Shown here: piece by piece, positions 43,207-54,537 of the stretch
How positions within the stretch are numbered: the stretch's first letter is position 1
How the letters are laid out: each line of letters starts with the position of its first letter
Source of the DNA: Cylindrodendrum hubeiense
Lineage: Eukaryota; Ascomycota; Sordariomycetes; Hypocreales; Nectriaceae
Length of the DNA stretch: 64,000 bases
NCBI GenBank assembly: GCA_014621425.1
Contig: JAANBB010000182.1
Span: forward strand, 1 to 64,000
Reading direction: 5' to 3'
Translations under genes and position numbers: made by a program
Notes under the pieces: generated by a model
The model's database searches: none
Seen by the model: the letters and a program-made list of their open reading frames with translations, nothing else
Told to the model about the DNA's origin: nothing

Positions 43207-45981
43207 TGTCGAGGGAGGGAATAGCTCTGGTTGGTGTTGTCCATGCGGGTGGGCTCCATTGGTCTGCAATAACCATCAGTTTCCACCAAGCCGCAGTTGG
43301 CAAAACCCGGGGTCGACGAACTCCTATATACACGACGGCATTATTAATCTTCCTCGACGGGATTGGAACTGCCGGCTTGGCTCCAGTCGGGTTTGTTCAC
43401 ATCACAGGTGAATTGATTTTTTCCCTGCTATTCCCAGGCCGATATCGCGACCCCACAGACGACTGGCCCCAGGAGAAGCTCGCATCGCTTATCGGATCAG
43501 ATGCGACGGCCTTGGGCCACCGCCGACGTTTGGGCGGACGGCAGGAGGACGCCCTACGCCCTACGCTCGACATGGGGTAGCGAGAAGTACTACGTAGGGG
43601 GGAAGGGGAAAGGAGTGGGTGTGACTACGCCAGCGCCTGAGTAGGTAAGTAGGCGCATTAGGTATCGTCGAGTCACGGATTGTCCAAAAAGGCAAGAGGG
43701 TCCCGGTTTTTCCGGGCCGGTCGGTGTAGATGCGCTCGCGGAAACACTGTGTTGGTGTTGGAGATGCAAGCGGTCGGATCGGGCGCATGACCGATATGTA
43801 CACCGTCGTGTGTCCGGTGCCTCTCTTCACCAAATCAGCAAAAGATAGTTTGAATTCAACCACAATGGACGAATTAGAAATGCCCGATAGGCCGCAGCGT
43901 CTCGCTCTTGCCCGGTCTGGATGGAGGAGCTCCGCCCGGCTTCCATCGCACAAGTGTAGGGTAGCCCCTCATCCGAAGGCCGATCTGCCGCCCGGCGAAA
44001 ACCAGCAAAAGCCGCCCCGACCCCGCTCCGATGGCCGGCAGATGGCGAGTAGTCAGCCAGAGCATTCCCCACCCGGGGCCCTTTCCTCCCTGGGTGGAGC
44101 GTGTTGGTGGGGCCCGCCACAGGTGGCAGGAGGAGCGAGCGGGGTGGCGCACCTTCCCGCACACCGCCTTCTCACGTGGACGCTCACGCGCACCACTACC
44201 CCTCGCCACAGGAAGGAGGGCCGGGTTGGCACTTCCGACCGATCCAACCAACGGCTGTGTTTTGCAACGCGTGCGCGAACACGACAACACACACCAAAAA
44301 AAAGATAAATAAACAAGGTGCACCCCAAAAGAAGCAAAAATAAAGCATAACGCTCCTTCCCACAACAAAACCCGCATGGAATCCCCCTTCACGCAGTGAA
44401 CACCCACGAGCCATCATGCGAGCCCTCATCTCTAATTATTGTGTCTTTTACCCCTCTGTCCACGAGCGCTGCGCGGGGTAGCAAAAATGACGTAAAAAAG
44501 CAACGACGTGGCTCACAACAAACTGCCCACCGCCGCTGGCATCCATCCCCCACTACAAGCATCACGTGATGTCGCATACCCCCGGCCTCCCGGCGCCGGG
44601 GACCAATCGGCTGTTGCGCGCACCCCGCATCGGCGGGGGCGGGAGCGGCGTTCTAGTACATAAATAGACTAGCGTCATGATGTTGCGGATTCGCGACAGG
44701 GGTCGCCAACCAGAAGCCCGGTCGCGGCGCATGTTTGGTATAGGTTAGGAGGCGCGGATGGAAAGGTAACAGTCAAAAAGCCGTTGAAGAGCGGGCCTGC
44801 GTCGTTGAAACGGTTGGCGCATGGTCGCGCATGCATTGGGATGTCTTGCGCAGGCCGAGAATATCTTTGAGGTGCGATGCGACCGCTGTAGGGGTTGTTG
44901 TATTGTGTTAAGTTGTTGTTGTCGCAAACCCACTCTCTGACCGCCACGCTGTCGCAACTACGAAAAACCTGTCGCAATTGATATTTAGAGTGTTATTCGG
45001 CCGATTATTCGTGTGAATAACCCACAGCAAGCTATGCATTCGGCGAGACTACATATTGCGTAGCTTGGTATTGCTGGTTGTGGCTAGCAGGATTCCTGGT
45101 ATTTGGCACGTCACCACCAAACAGCACATTGTACATTTCTGCGATGACTTCAAAAACGTGCGTATAATATCGACTACAACGAGTTATAGGAAACCTGCAA
45201 AAAAACAGAAGTATAAAGCCAGAAACAGACCACCCCGTGCCCCCGTACTGTACTGCACTGCCAGTAGACAATTTCCGTAGCATCCAGACGTTCAATCCGC
45301 CAGCGCTCACTCCCGGGGTTCCTTCATCCCAGCTGTGTTCCGCACACATACAAGCCAGGATACCCTCCATAATTCCTGGTTCCGTCCATCTATCCGCAAG
45401 GAGATTTCCAATCCCTCCTGCCCCGGTTTGTTCTCATCCGACTCCGTCCCTCTTCCTTTTTTGTGTGCGCGAACCTCCCCTCGACGACACACATGTCCCC
45501 CGATGTTCTGGTCGAGATGTCGTCGGATGAGCTGCGCGACCGTCGCGAGAACCTGAAGACCAAAGAATAACCAGCCGGAATGAACAAAAATATACTCGAC
45601 AACTCCCCACATCTTCCGCCCCGAACGCCGGATAAGGAGTGTAATGGCCTTTGGAGACCGTCGTTATTACATCCTCCAAATATCGTCATGAAAACCACAC
45701 CTCCCGCCTGCAGATCAAACAACAAGAAATATGCGCAACATTTCTGCACCGAATTTGTTTCTTCCCCTGGAGCGACGCACTAGCCATAACTACTTCAGAC
45801 ATATTGCTTTGGCAAGGATGGCGGTGATTCGATAATGACTGGCCGGGCCTCTGATGGAGACCTCGTTATGCATCCTCGCGCACGGGATCCAGACTCGACA
45901 ATGCGTGTTTCAAGAGAGGCTGACAAAATAGTGCACTGCTGCAATTCAATTGCCGCGCCTCAAGGTGACAGAGCGACACCC
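43207..45981. other. 2.8 kb region, MFS promoter / transcription factor 3' end
   Basis: No convincing gene is seen; frames up to about 190 codons are Pro/Arg/Ser-rich and unpatterned. At 44603-44607 there is a CCAAT box and about 55 bases later an ATAAATAG element (44660), an arrangement like a plus-strand core promoter, but no reading frame follows. The T-rich portion 44930-45250 is distinct in composition. Confidence 0.45.
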
Positions 45982-47968
45982 CTATCGCTTGCGCTTCTTG
46001 GCCTTATCGATTGTCATGGCGCCGGCAGAGATGGGTGCAGCCGGTAATAGTGCGGGCTGGACCATCGATACAATCTCGTCCTTCTTATTAAGGATGGGGA
46101 CTCCCATATGGCGGCCATATCGCCCTTTTCGGCCATTGCCCTCATCCTCGCTGATGCACTGGTCGGCTGACAATCCAGCGTCGCGGCACCGTCCACAGGG
46201 TCGCTGGCGGTCGCAGCCCTTCTTGCTCTTTCGGCATCGCTGGCATCGCGGCTTGGTTGACAGATCAGGCTGGTCATCTTCGCCAGGAACCTGAGGAGCT
46301 TGTCCCGTAGAAGCAACTGATTGTTTGCGGGAAGGAGGCATTGATGCTGGGGACATTGGGCCAGCTGGTACAGGGGGAAGCTTCTTGGTCTTGACGGCAG
46401 TAGTTAATGAACGGGGAGCCTTGGGCACCTTTGGAGCAGCAGGCTTGGAGATAGAGCCGGTGCTCTTGTGCTTGGTAACTGGCTTGCTCTTGACTGGCTT
46501 GTTCATGTCATTGGAGAGAATGGAGTCATCCTCGTAGTCCGCATCATCGCCGCTAATTTCGGTGTTATCCGGAGGCGGCATGAAGTGAGCCTCTGTAGTC
46601 TGATACACCTTGCCGACGGTGCCGGCGACATCCAGCTTTTGGCGGCGAGCGGGTGGGAGCTCGGAATCACTCTCACTCTCCCCATCACTGGTAGCGCCAG
46701 TCGACGAAGCCGCATCAGCCCTACCACTGAAAGTATCATCCAGGGTCGACGCAGATGTTCGGCCATGAGAGATGTTTGACATATCGCCCAGTCGCATTAG
46801 CTGGATGGCAACGTCCTTGTCTTCCTCGGACATGCAGCTACCGACGGTAGGGTCAGGAGTAGGGAGAATGCCCATCCCACTGATATTGCTGGCGTACCCA
46901 ATGCTGCCACGAGCGCTGCGACGGCCATCGGGACCAGGCGTGGCATACATGTTGGAGTGCGACGGCCCTTGGTTATACGCCTGCGGCGATTGCATCGGGC
47001 GGGGATTCGTGAAGGGATTTTGCCCTGGCTGCACAAATGGCATCGCGGCCCTGTGAGGTTCGACTCGGCGAGCGGGTGAAACGGACGGGTTCGAGGTAGC
47101 TGCCGGCATCTGGGGCGGCGCAAACAGGGGCAATTCCTGTTGCGAAGACGCAGTTAGTATCCCGCCAGATGTGAGCCTCTAGCGAGTCTCCACTTACCGA
47201 GCTTTCGAATTTGGCTCTCTTTCGGCGGCCACCCTCGACAATGTTCTCAACGCTGATATCAGTGTTGCCAAGCTGCTCCTTGTTCTTGCCGGAAGTCGAG
47301 CTCGGCGCACCATCACCACTGCTATATCCATTCATGCTGTCACTGTAGTTATCGGCATGGCTTCGGGTCGCCGAGGCTCGGTTTTTGGCCGAGCGAGAGC
47401 GGGCATTCTTGCCAGAAGTACTGGCAGACGCACTTCTTCGGCCGCGGGCAGTGATGGGGGAAGGGCTGCGTCTCCGCGATGAGCGGGAGCTGGGCCTGGA
47501 GATGTCTTGCGCAAAGCGCTGGGGTTGATGGCTGGGGTAACCGTCGCCGGCATAGAAGCCTGGGACGCTGACCGGGCCAGGATGGAAAGGATGAGGAGCA
47601 AAAGCAGCAGGGTTCGCCGGGGGCTCCTCAATAACTCGGACGTAGACGACCATGTTATTGCGGAAGTTTTCATATCGGGCAATGAGGGTGTTGCCATGTT
47701 CGTCCTCAAAGCTGACTCCCTTTGATCCGGTCGGACCCGAGTAGAGACCGTAGAAATTCTTGACGGTCGTCACAATCGAGTCCGTTGTATCGTGAGGATA
47801 TATTTGTACTCGCATGGGCAAGCGCGCACGATATTGGGGCGAGTCAAGGAAGAGGAGCTCGAATGCGACGTTCTTGGGGGTGGCAGTCTGCTGGGGCGAG
47901 ACACTGCCCCCGCTCGAGGATACCCCCGAGGCACCAGCAGCAGTGTTGATGGGCGACATAGAGGCCAT
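45982..47968 (-). CDS. Transcription factor with C-terminal Zn(II)2Cys6 cluster
   Basis: A nuclear fungal-type DNA-binding protein. Two exons (47968-47198 and 47136-45982) give about 641 residues from MASMSPINTAAG; an in-frame Met at 48115 would add 49 Pro-rich residues. The zinc cluster is near the C-terminus (residues about 555-584): CQRC-RKSKKG-CDRQRP-CGRC-RDAGLSADQC, with canonical spacing C-x2-C-x6-C-x5-C-x2-C-x9-C. A basic end (DKAKKRKR) could be a nuclear localisation signal. Residues about 25-120 form a compact region (VAFELLFLDSPQYRARLPMRVQIYPHD.. SIVTTVKNFYGLY.. SFEDEHGNTLIARYENFRNNMVVYVRVIE) that looks ubiquitin- or PB1-like. The remainder is disordered, with Ser/Arg-rich and acidic stretches. 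No fungal transcription factor middle-homology region is seen. Target genes are unknown. Confidence 0.88.
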
Positions 47969-49190
47969 TGTGTCGGGAGAAGGGATAATTGTGTGTTTCG
48001 ATGGAAGAGGACGTGGTAGATGGGGAGAAAGAGGTAGGGGGATGGTTGGGAGCGGCGAGTGCGGCCTTTGGCTGGGGCAGACCGAGCCGGACCCTGTGTC
48101 GGTAGTGTCACTCAACAGGATGCTCGATAATCTAGTCTGGGGCCGGCGGCCAGAGAGAAGAGACGATGCGAAGGTATGTGTATGAAGCCGGGCTATCGAA
48201 GATGCTTGGATAGCCGTATCACCATTCGTGGTGTTGGCGGTAAGCGCCGAACTGGTCGTGGTGTTCTCAGGGTTGGCTGGCTTGTCTGCGCAGCGGGTGA
48301 CGACGACGGGGACGGCGGACGGAGGGAACGAGAGCGGCGGCGATGGGAGAAACTAGCGATGGGCTCGAGGCGGATTAGCAACTGCAACAGAGCCTAGGAC
48401 AGGGCGAGCAGGAGAGATGGCGATGAGTTGAGATCCCCAACGGGGGCCTGGGCAGAGGCAGCGCCGGGGGCGGACTGGCGGCGCTGCTGCGGACGGGGAC
48501 TGGGGACGGGCACGAGGGCTCTGGGGTTCGGGATGGAAAGGGGACATCTGGGGAGGCAAGATTGGGACTCGGGGCGGATCGCGCATCATGTTCCAGTCGA
48601 TGGGACTCACCAGAGACGACGAGAGTTGGGTTGAGGAGGTGGTGGCGGCGAGGTTGCTGAACAGAGGTGTGAACGAGGAAAAGAGGAGCCAGGCCAGAGG
48701 TTGAACGATTTTGTCGCTGCCGAACTGGGCTCACTAACACGGACTGGCCTGGACTTGGACTGGCGCTGGCTGGCCCTTATTACCTTACCTAGACCGTCTC
48801 AAAATTGCCCTGGCCCAGGGCCGCCCAGCGCAGCGCTGCCGCCTACGGGAGCCCTGAGGGCGGTGGGCCACAGTGTAATATGCGCTATCATTACAGGGCG
48901 CTGAGTGCTGGGCGGTAGCGAGTTCCAGGGCAGGCGCTCAGTGGTCCAGCGGGGAGGGCACGGCGCCTCACTTGCGGCGGCCAGGGATTGCGGCTGGGGC
49001 TCTTGCCACTGGACGTCATCTGTGATTTCTATCTTCCAGGCGTCTGCCAGTCTTTCCGTCTCGCACCTTCATACAGTGCCCAAGAGCCAAAACTTGGCTG
49101 GGACGGTGTGTGCGAATACCGCCTTTCCAACCCTACTCGGGGCCGCTCGTCCTTGCCGGGCGCATTCTGACTTGCTCCCCTCTCGCCTCA

Positions 49191-49224
49191 GGTGCGGGTG
49201 CGGGTGCGGGTGCGGTGCGGTGCG
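49191..49224. repeat. GGTGCG hexamer / GTGCG tract
   Basis: Four tandem GGTGCG units followed by two GTGCG units in the gene-free region upstream of the cyclin. It is GC-rich and may hamper sequencing. Confidence 0.85.
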
Positions 49225-50187
49225 AATGTGGATTCTGTGCGGTGCGCCAGAGAGGAGCCAGAACGAGGGCCAGCCAGCCAGGCCTCTGGGCGCGCACATG
49301 GGATGACCTCGCTCGTCACAGGCTTGAACCTGGCCGGGCGGCCTAAGGGGGGGCAAAGCTGGGCAGGGCCCGGTAGTCATTGTCGATCCCCGGCAGCAGC
49401 GCATGCTACGTACTTTATACGGCGATGATGGGCCCAGATCATGACATGGTGGTGGGTGCAACGCAACAGAAACTGGATTCATACGCCCATTCGTTCATCA
49501 TCTGTCGTTCCGTCGCACACGCAGAGAGATGCCGGCACGAACAGACATACGGAGCGAGGCGGACGGGGAAGCGAACTTTGCGCCAGGCGATCAACGTCTC
49601 CTCAAACTCCCGCCTCTCTCGTTCTCCGAACGGGGAACCGACCCGCCCCCAAAGGCACACGAGAGCAAGGGCTGCTCATGGATGAATTCTGCCAGGCCAT
49701 TGACGTCCGCCAGTTCAGTCCGAGTGACCGCCTGCGATCCATCTGCTAGCGACATCTGGTCTGTCTCCCAAAGACCCTAGTTCGGCTAGGCGCCGGCGCC
49801 CAGCGGCCAACAACAGTGGCCGGCCCCAGCCCCTCCAGCGTCCGTTCTCTCCTCTCGTTCGTCGTGCTGCGCCCAAGACTCCAAGCCGTCGCGGCCGTTG
49901 CATGTCGACCCTCGATCCATCTTCACTCCATCGATGCTGGCGCAGGTGCGGTGCAGTGTGCGGTGGAGCAGATAGACAATGGATTGAGGTGGTTCCCGTT
50001 AGCTCGAGCAGCTACGAAAACTGGGAATGCCACACGCACAAAGAGCAGCAGCAAGTAGAGCGGCAGCAAGCAGGAGCAGCAGCAGGCACGCTGCGATGCG
50101 CACCTGGTGGCCTGCAGGCGCCGCTGCGACGTCTTGTTCCGGGTCCTGACACATCCACAGACATCCCACATCCACACGCACTTCATC

Positions 50188-50228
50188 CACACACACACCA
50201 CGCACACACACGCGCACACACACACACC
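50188..50228. repeat. CA dinucleotide-rich microsatellite
   Basis: An imperfect (CA)n tract of about 40 bases with CACG and CGCG interruptions, which can adopt Z-DNA-prone alternating purine-pyrimidine structure. Confidence 0.85.
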
Positions 50229-51190
50229 AATGGCTTGCAAGAACCTTGGCAACAGCCCAGCCCCAACCAGTCTGGGTAACCTCCGTGACTCCGTGGGCGC
50301 ACAATCGCAAACTGGGTCTGGCCGTGGGCTCTGTTTTGGGACCTGAGAGACCGTGAAACCCGGCGGCTTCTGGTCCCAATGGCTCTTGGCTCCTCACCTC
50401 CAGCCTTGACGAACGGAAGGAGACCGAGCACGGCGGCAATAGCCTTCGCAGGCGCGTTGTCATGGACAAAGAAACCGGCCTTCAGCGCTCTCGCTGGTGC
50501 GTCGTTCTGGGGTTCTTTGACGGGAACCAGTCACCTACAGCCAATCGTGCGACAGCCGTGGTCAGCCCAGCCGGTCCTGGAGACGCCCGCTTTCTGATGC
50601 AGGGCCTCGAGGGGAACCGGGAGTGATGCGATCTAGAGGGAATAATAAAGGCTTTGTTTTGAGCGTGCGCCAATGAACCGTCGCCGGGAGCATGTCGCGG
50701 TGGGAGGTACGGATACTTGTAGATTGGACCACCTGGCCGTCTGACTGGCTGAGCTGAGATGGGCGGATGGACGGATGGGCGTCAAATCCATGTTGTGCCT
50801 CTCTTTCTCTGCTACGCTCTCATGACCGTGTATTGTCACCTTTGAATGCCGATGACGGCCGTGTTGACGATGCGATTAGGACTCTCCGAGACAAGTGGAA
50901 CACTCCCGGATCACCAGACGCATGACCTAGAGAGAAGGTAACATCCAAGAGGGGTCAAGAGGATATGGCGATGCCAGACGGCAAATCGACATCCAAGACA
51001 ACTTTGCGCCCCTCTCCCCAACTCCCTCCTCCCCAACTCGTAAGCTTGCCCCGGCGTTTGGGAACCTGGACCTGGTTCCTCCTTGCTCCTTCAAAGTCGC
51101 GCTGGTTTCACGTTGATCCATCCGGGCAGTCAAAGTAAACAGTGTTTTCTTCTGCTCGACTGGCTGCCGGCCATCTAGGCAAATAGATAC

Positions 51191-51215
51191 ATGGGAAATG
51201 GGAAATGGGAAATGG
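51191..51215. repeat. Heptamer tandem repeat ATGGGAA x 3.5
   Basis: Three perfect ATGGGAA units plus ATGG. It is an isolated short array in the gene-free region. Confidence 0.85.
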
Positions 51216-53622
51216 AGCTTGGCCACATCACTGGCCTCGTAATGTTTCAGCGTGAGTCCAGAAGCTGCACACGGCAGTACCCATGATCGTCCATGGGAGG
51301 GATGGCTGGACCGCCTTTGGGGACTATTTGGGTCGGAATACGTAGCTCGGACAGCTTGCTCAAGCATTCTCATCTCCATTATGCTCATCCTGTTCTGCCC
51401 ATCCCCAGTTTATTCATCATATCCCTGCAATGGATCTGGAAGCACCGGATGGGCATGGTATCGGCAGACGTCGCAGCTCGCCACTACGGCTTTTGGAGGA
51501 TCGAACTTGCGACCGGGCCTCAAACGATTTGTACGGGTTGGGCGAGACGGCCTATGGCCACATTGATACTGTGGTGCTTTTGCGATGCCCAAGGGGAATT
51601 GCGCCGTCCAAAGAGATGCGCCCGTGGGATGTGCACATGGGATGCGATGCGCCCATCGAGCATGACGCTTGCGCGCTGTCACCGCCGCCCCGCTCCGTCC
51701 ATGTTGTATGCGCTGGCGCAGAAGGGTCAACAACAAAATGCGACAGCAAGGGCCGCGTCGCACGAATCAGCGCCCATCGCAGCCCAGCCAAAGCTGCCCG
51801 GGCGGTCGCTTCCTCTCGTTCAGCCTTTTTCGCGTGCGTCGGCGATGCGTGCGTGTGTGCGTGTCGCCGTGTATGCTGGCCGTTGAGGGCAAGTTCAGAC
51901 GACTCATGATTTGCGCCAGGCCCTGGCCAGCAGGGCCCCGGCAATGTCATCTGGGTTGCGCTGCCGTCTTCCAATGGCGTGCCTAGCGCAGTCAAGTTAC
52001 GGTGTGTGTCCATGTGCGGCCGACTAGAGAGGGCTTGGTCTAGAAATGCAAGGCCATCGAGACAGGTCATGGTTCTACGCAGTTTGCGAGTATGGCCTCT
52101 TTGAGAGTGCGACTCAGGGTGTCAAACCCCGATTGCGCCCAGGCCGGTTGCGAGATTGCGCTCTATTGCCTCATATCTCGTCCAGGCGTAGGTCATGGGC
52201 ATGTCTGGCATGGTGGCGGTCGCTAGATTGTGTCGATGCGCCCAACGAATCCACAGCAATCGACACCCGTTGGTTCCCGCGCAATCCGTCGCATCTCGGC
52301 GAGATTTGCTGCGAAAGCTTACCATACACACATGTTTGAGCGACCACACCACCGCACTCCCTTGTAAACGCTGATGTCGAACAGGTTGGGAAAGAATGAT
52401 AGGGTTTAGTGAAGTCGCAAACGTAAGGGGATGGAGTCGCAAGGCTGAGGTCATTCGCCGCATATCCATCAAGGGACTTTGACACAATATGGTTGGGGAT
52501 CCGCATGGGACAGTCGCATATCCCGTTCAGTTCCTAGCCCTCTGCGCACACGACCTTGCGAGGTTATGTTGCCTGCGCTAGTAGGGCTTTTCACCTTGAT
52601 AGCAGCGGGTTGGACCGGACGGAGCTGCGCGATGCGCAACCCAGATTCATCGAAGTTCGCTCCGCCACGAATTGATGGGACATGCGACAGTGAACACACT
52701 GCATCGGGGAACGCGGAAAGACAGTGTCCCCTTGAAATTGCATGACTCCGACGGAGTAGCACCGTGGCCAGCTGGGAGGCCGAAAATGGTGGCGTAGACC
52801 TGGGTTTAGTGCAGCTTGCGTGGCGGGTTGAGGAGGGGCGATGTCATCCACCACGAACGGGTGGATTGGCCCTGGGGTACGCAGCCCCGGACTGATTTGT
52901 CCATAGCCCCGTCCTTAACGACATTGGGAATTGCTGCTAGAGGATGATGCACTATGTAGAAACAATAGCTCCTTCCTGATGAACCATTGCTGGCAAAGGC
53001 GTTCCTCTCGTTGAGCACGACAGGTGGTGACATGAAACCACCGGTCCTAATGTGGCCGCGGCCTGGGTTTGGTGGGCAAGGGCCGGGCGCGTGCGGTGGC
53101 ATATCTCCCGGATTGGGTCACGATCAGCCCCCCGGCGCGAGAGGCTTCAGTGTCTCGGGGGTGTCGGAAGCCAACGGGCTGGCGAAGTTCCCTTCATCAT
53201 TGGCCTGCGACGAGGTCTCGGCAAGTCGTTGATGTCCCAAGCCTTTGATGTCCCGAGCCTTTTTGTGGGTGTGGAGGAGGAGTTGCTTGGAGGGAAGGAA
53301 ACGTCACGTGAGGGCGCGGTTAGTTCGTGAGCGGCAGGGGGTCTCGTCGACGCGGTTGAACAAGGTTGATAAGATGATGCATGAACGGCGGATTGCGCGG
53401 CGCATGAAGCTTAAAACGGTGGCATATAGGCCCCGAGTAAACAAAGGTATCAACACAGAGTATTTTGCGATATGTAAGCTGGTTTTGCACCCTCCAGAAC
53501 GTCGTGATCGATATTCGACGCTGAAGTCCAATCGCCGTGAGACGCGACGGCCGTCGACGATGCCCCAAACAGGTCTAGCGGGATACAAATCTAGGCGTTC
53601 TGTGGGCAAAGCCGCACAATAA

Positions 53623-53662
53623 CCGTCGTGGCCCGTCGTGGCCCGTCATGGCCCGTCATAGT
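53623..53662. repeat. 10-base tandem repeat CCGTCGTGGC x 4
   Basis: Two perfect copies and two copies with CCGTCATGGC/CCGTCATAGT variation, about 900 bases upstream of the cyclin start. Confidence 0.85.
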
Positions 53663-54537
53663 CCGCCGTCCCCGGGACGACCAGCAGAAATGCGCGCACC
53701 AGCCAGGGCCCGGCCCGTGCACCGCATGCCTGCAGCCCCGAAGCGCGGTGGACTGAGCTCTCCCTGCGCTAAGGCGCCTAATCTGTGCAGAGAGCTGTTG
53801 CATAAACAAACAAACAATCTCCCAGCTTGGCGGAAAAGTGGAGTCGCCCCCCAGGCCGCCCTGGCAGGCCCCCATCAAGCCACAGCGAACCTGCCGCAGT
53901 GCCAGCCGTTGCCCGTTGCTCACTCGTTGCCCGTTGCACAGCTACGACGACGCTGCAGCCAAGCCAGCATTGACGACGGAGCTCCTGTGGTTTATTTTCC
54001 TCCCTTCGCATCCAGAGTCGCTTCTGTTTTTCTGTTTTCCTTCACCTCCCACTCCTTCCCCAAGCATCGCCAACCTCTTCTTGTGGCCGGGTCACGAATC
54101 TCGCAATTGTCCAGTACCACCGCACTAGGCACCGCCGTCTCATCCATCCCTGGTTGTCCTTCCTGGTCAAAGCCCACCCGTGCCGAAATAACACCCCTTT
54201 CCCGCCAGCGCCATCGAATCTCCCAGGCTACTTCCCTTTCCAAACACGGCCATTCATCATCAAAAGAGACCCAGAAGGAAAAAGCAGCCTCGGCCTCTCG
54301 TCATCAGCTCGCCTGAGCCTGTTCAAGATCATTCGCGTCTTGCTCGCCGTGTCTCAGCAGCTGATAGGAAACGCCCTCCCGTGTACAAACATCGCCTGTA
54401 CATGATATTGCGACGCGCCACCGCCATCACCGCACCCGACGACTGTGTTTTGTCCCGGCACTCGAACATCGAGTTCCAATCGCGTCTTATCAACTTCCTC
54501 CAGCGACATACAAACTAACAGCAGCTTTTTTCCCACC

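Larger units (their letters stand above)
47969..54537. other. 6.6 kb gene-free region between transcription factor and cyclin
   Basis: The longest gene-free stretch in the window, between divergent starts. Frames up to 222 codons occur on both strands but are composed of Pro/Arg/Ser/Ala without motifs. It contains several microsatellites (49191-49224, 50188-50228, 51191-51215, 53623-53662). On the minus strand a strong donor (GTGAGT, 48610 downward) lies in the transcription-factor leader, so a 5' untranslated intron is possible. The last 500 bases before the cyclin are C/T/A-rich, like a long leader. Confidence 0.5.

Noticed and set aside
51293..52070. Overlapping frames of 197 (plus) and 172 (minus) codons
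   Set aside because: Neither shows domain, helix or signal-peptide pattern; mutual overlap in GC-rich DNA points to chance.
53648..54316. 222-codon frame just upstream of the cyclin
   Set aside because: Ser/Pro/His-rich without motif, within the C/T-rich probable leader of the cyclin transcript.
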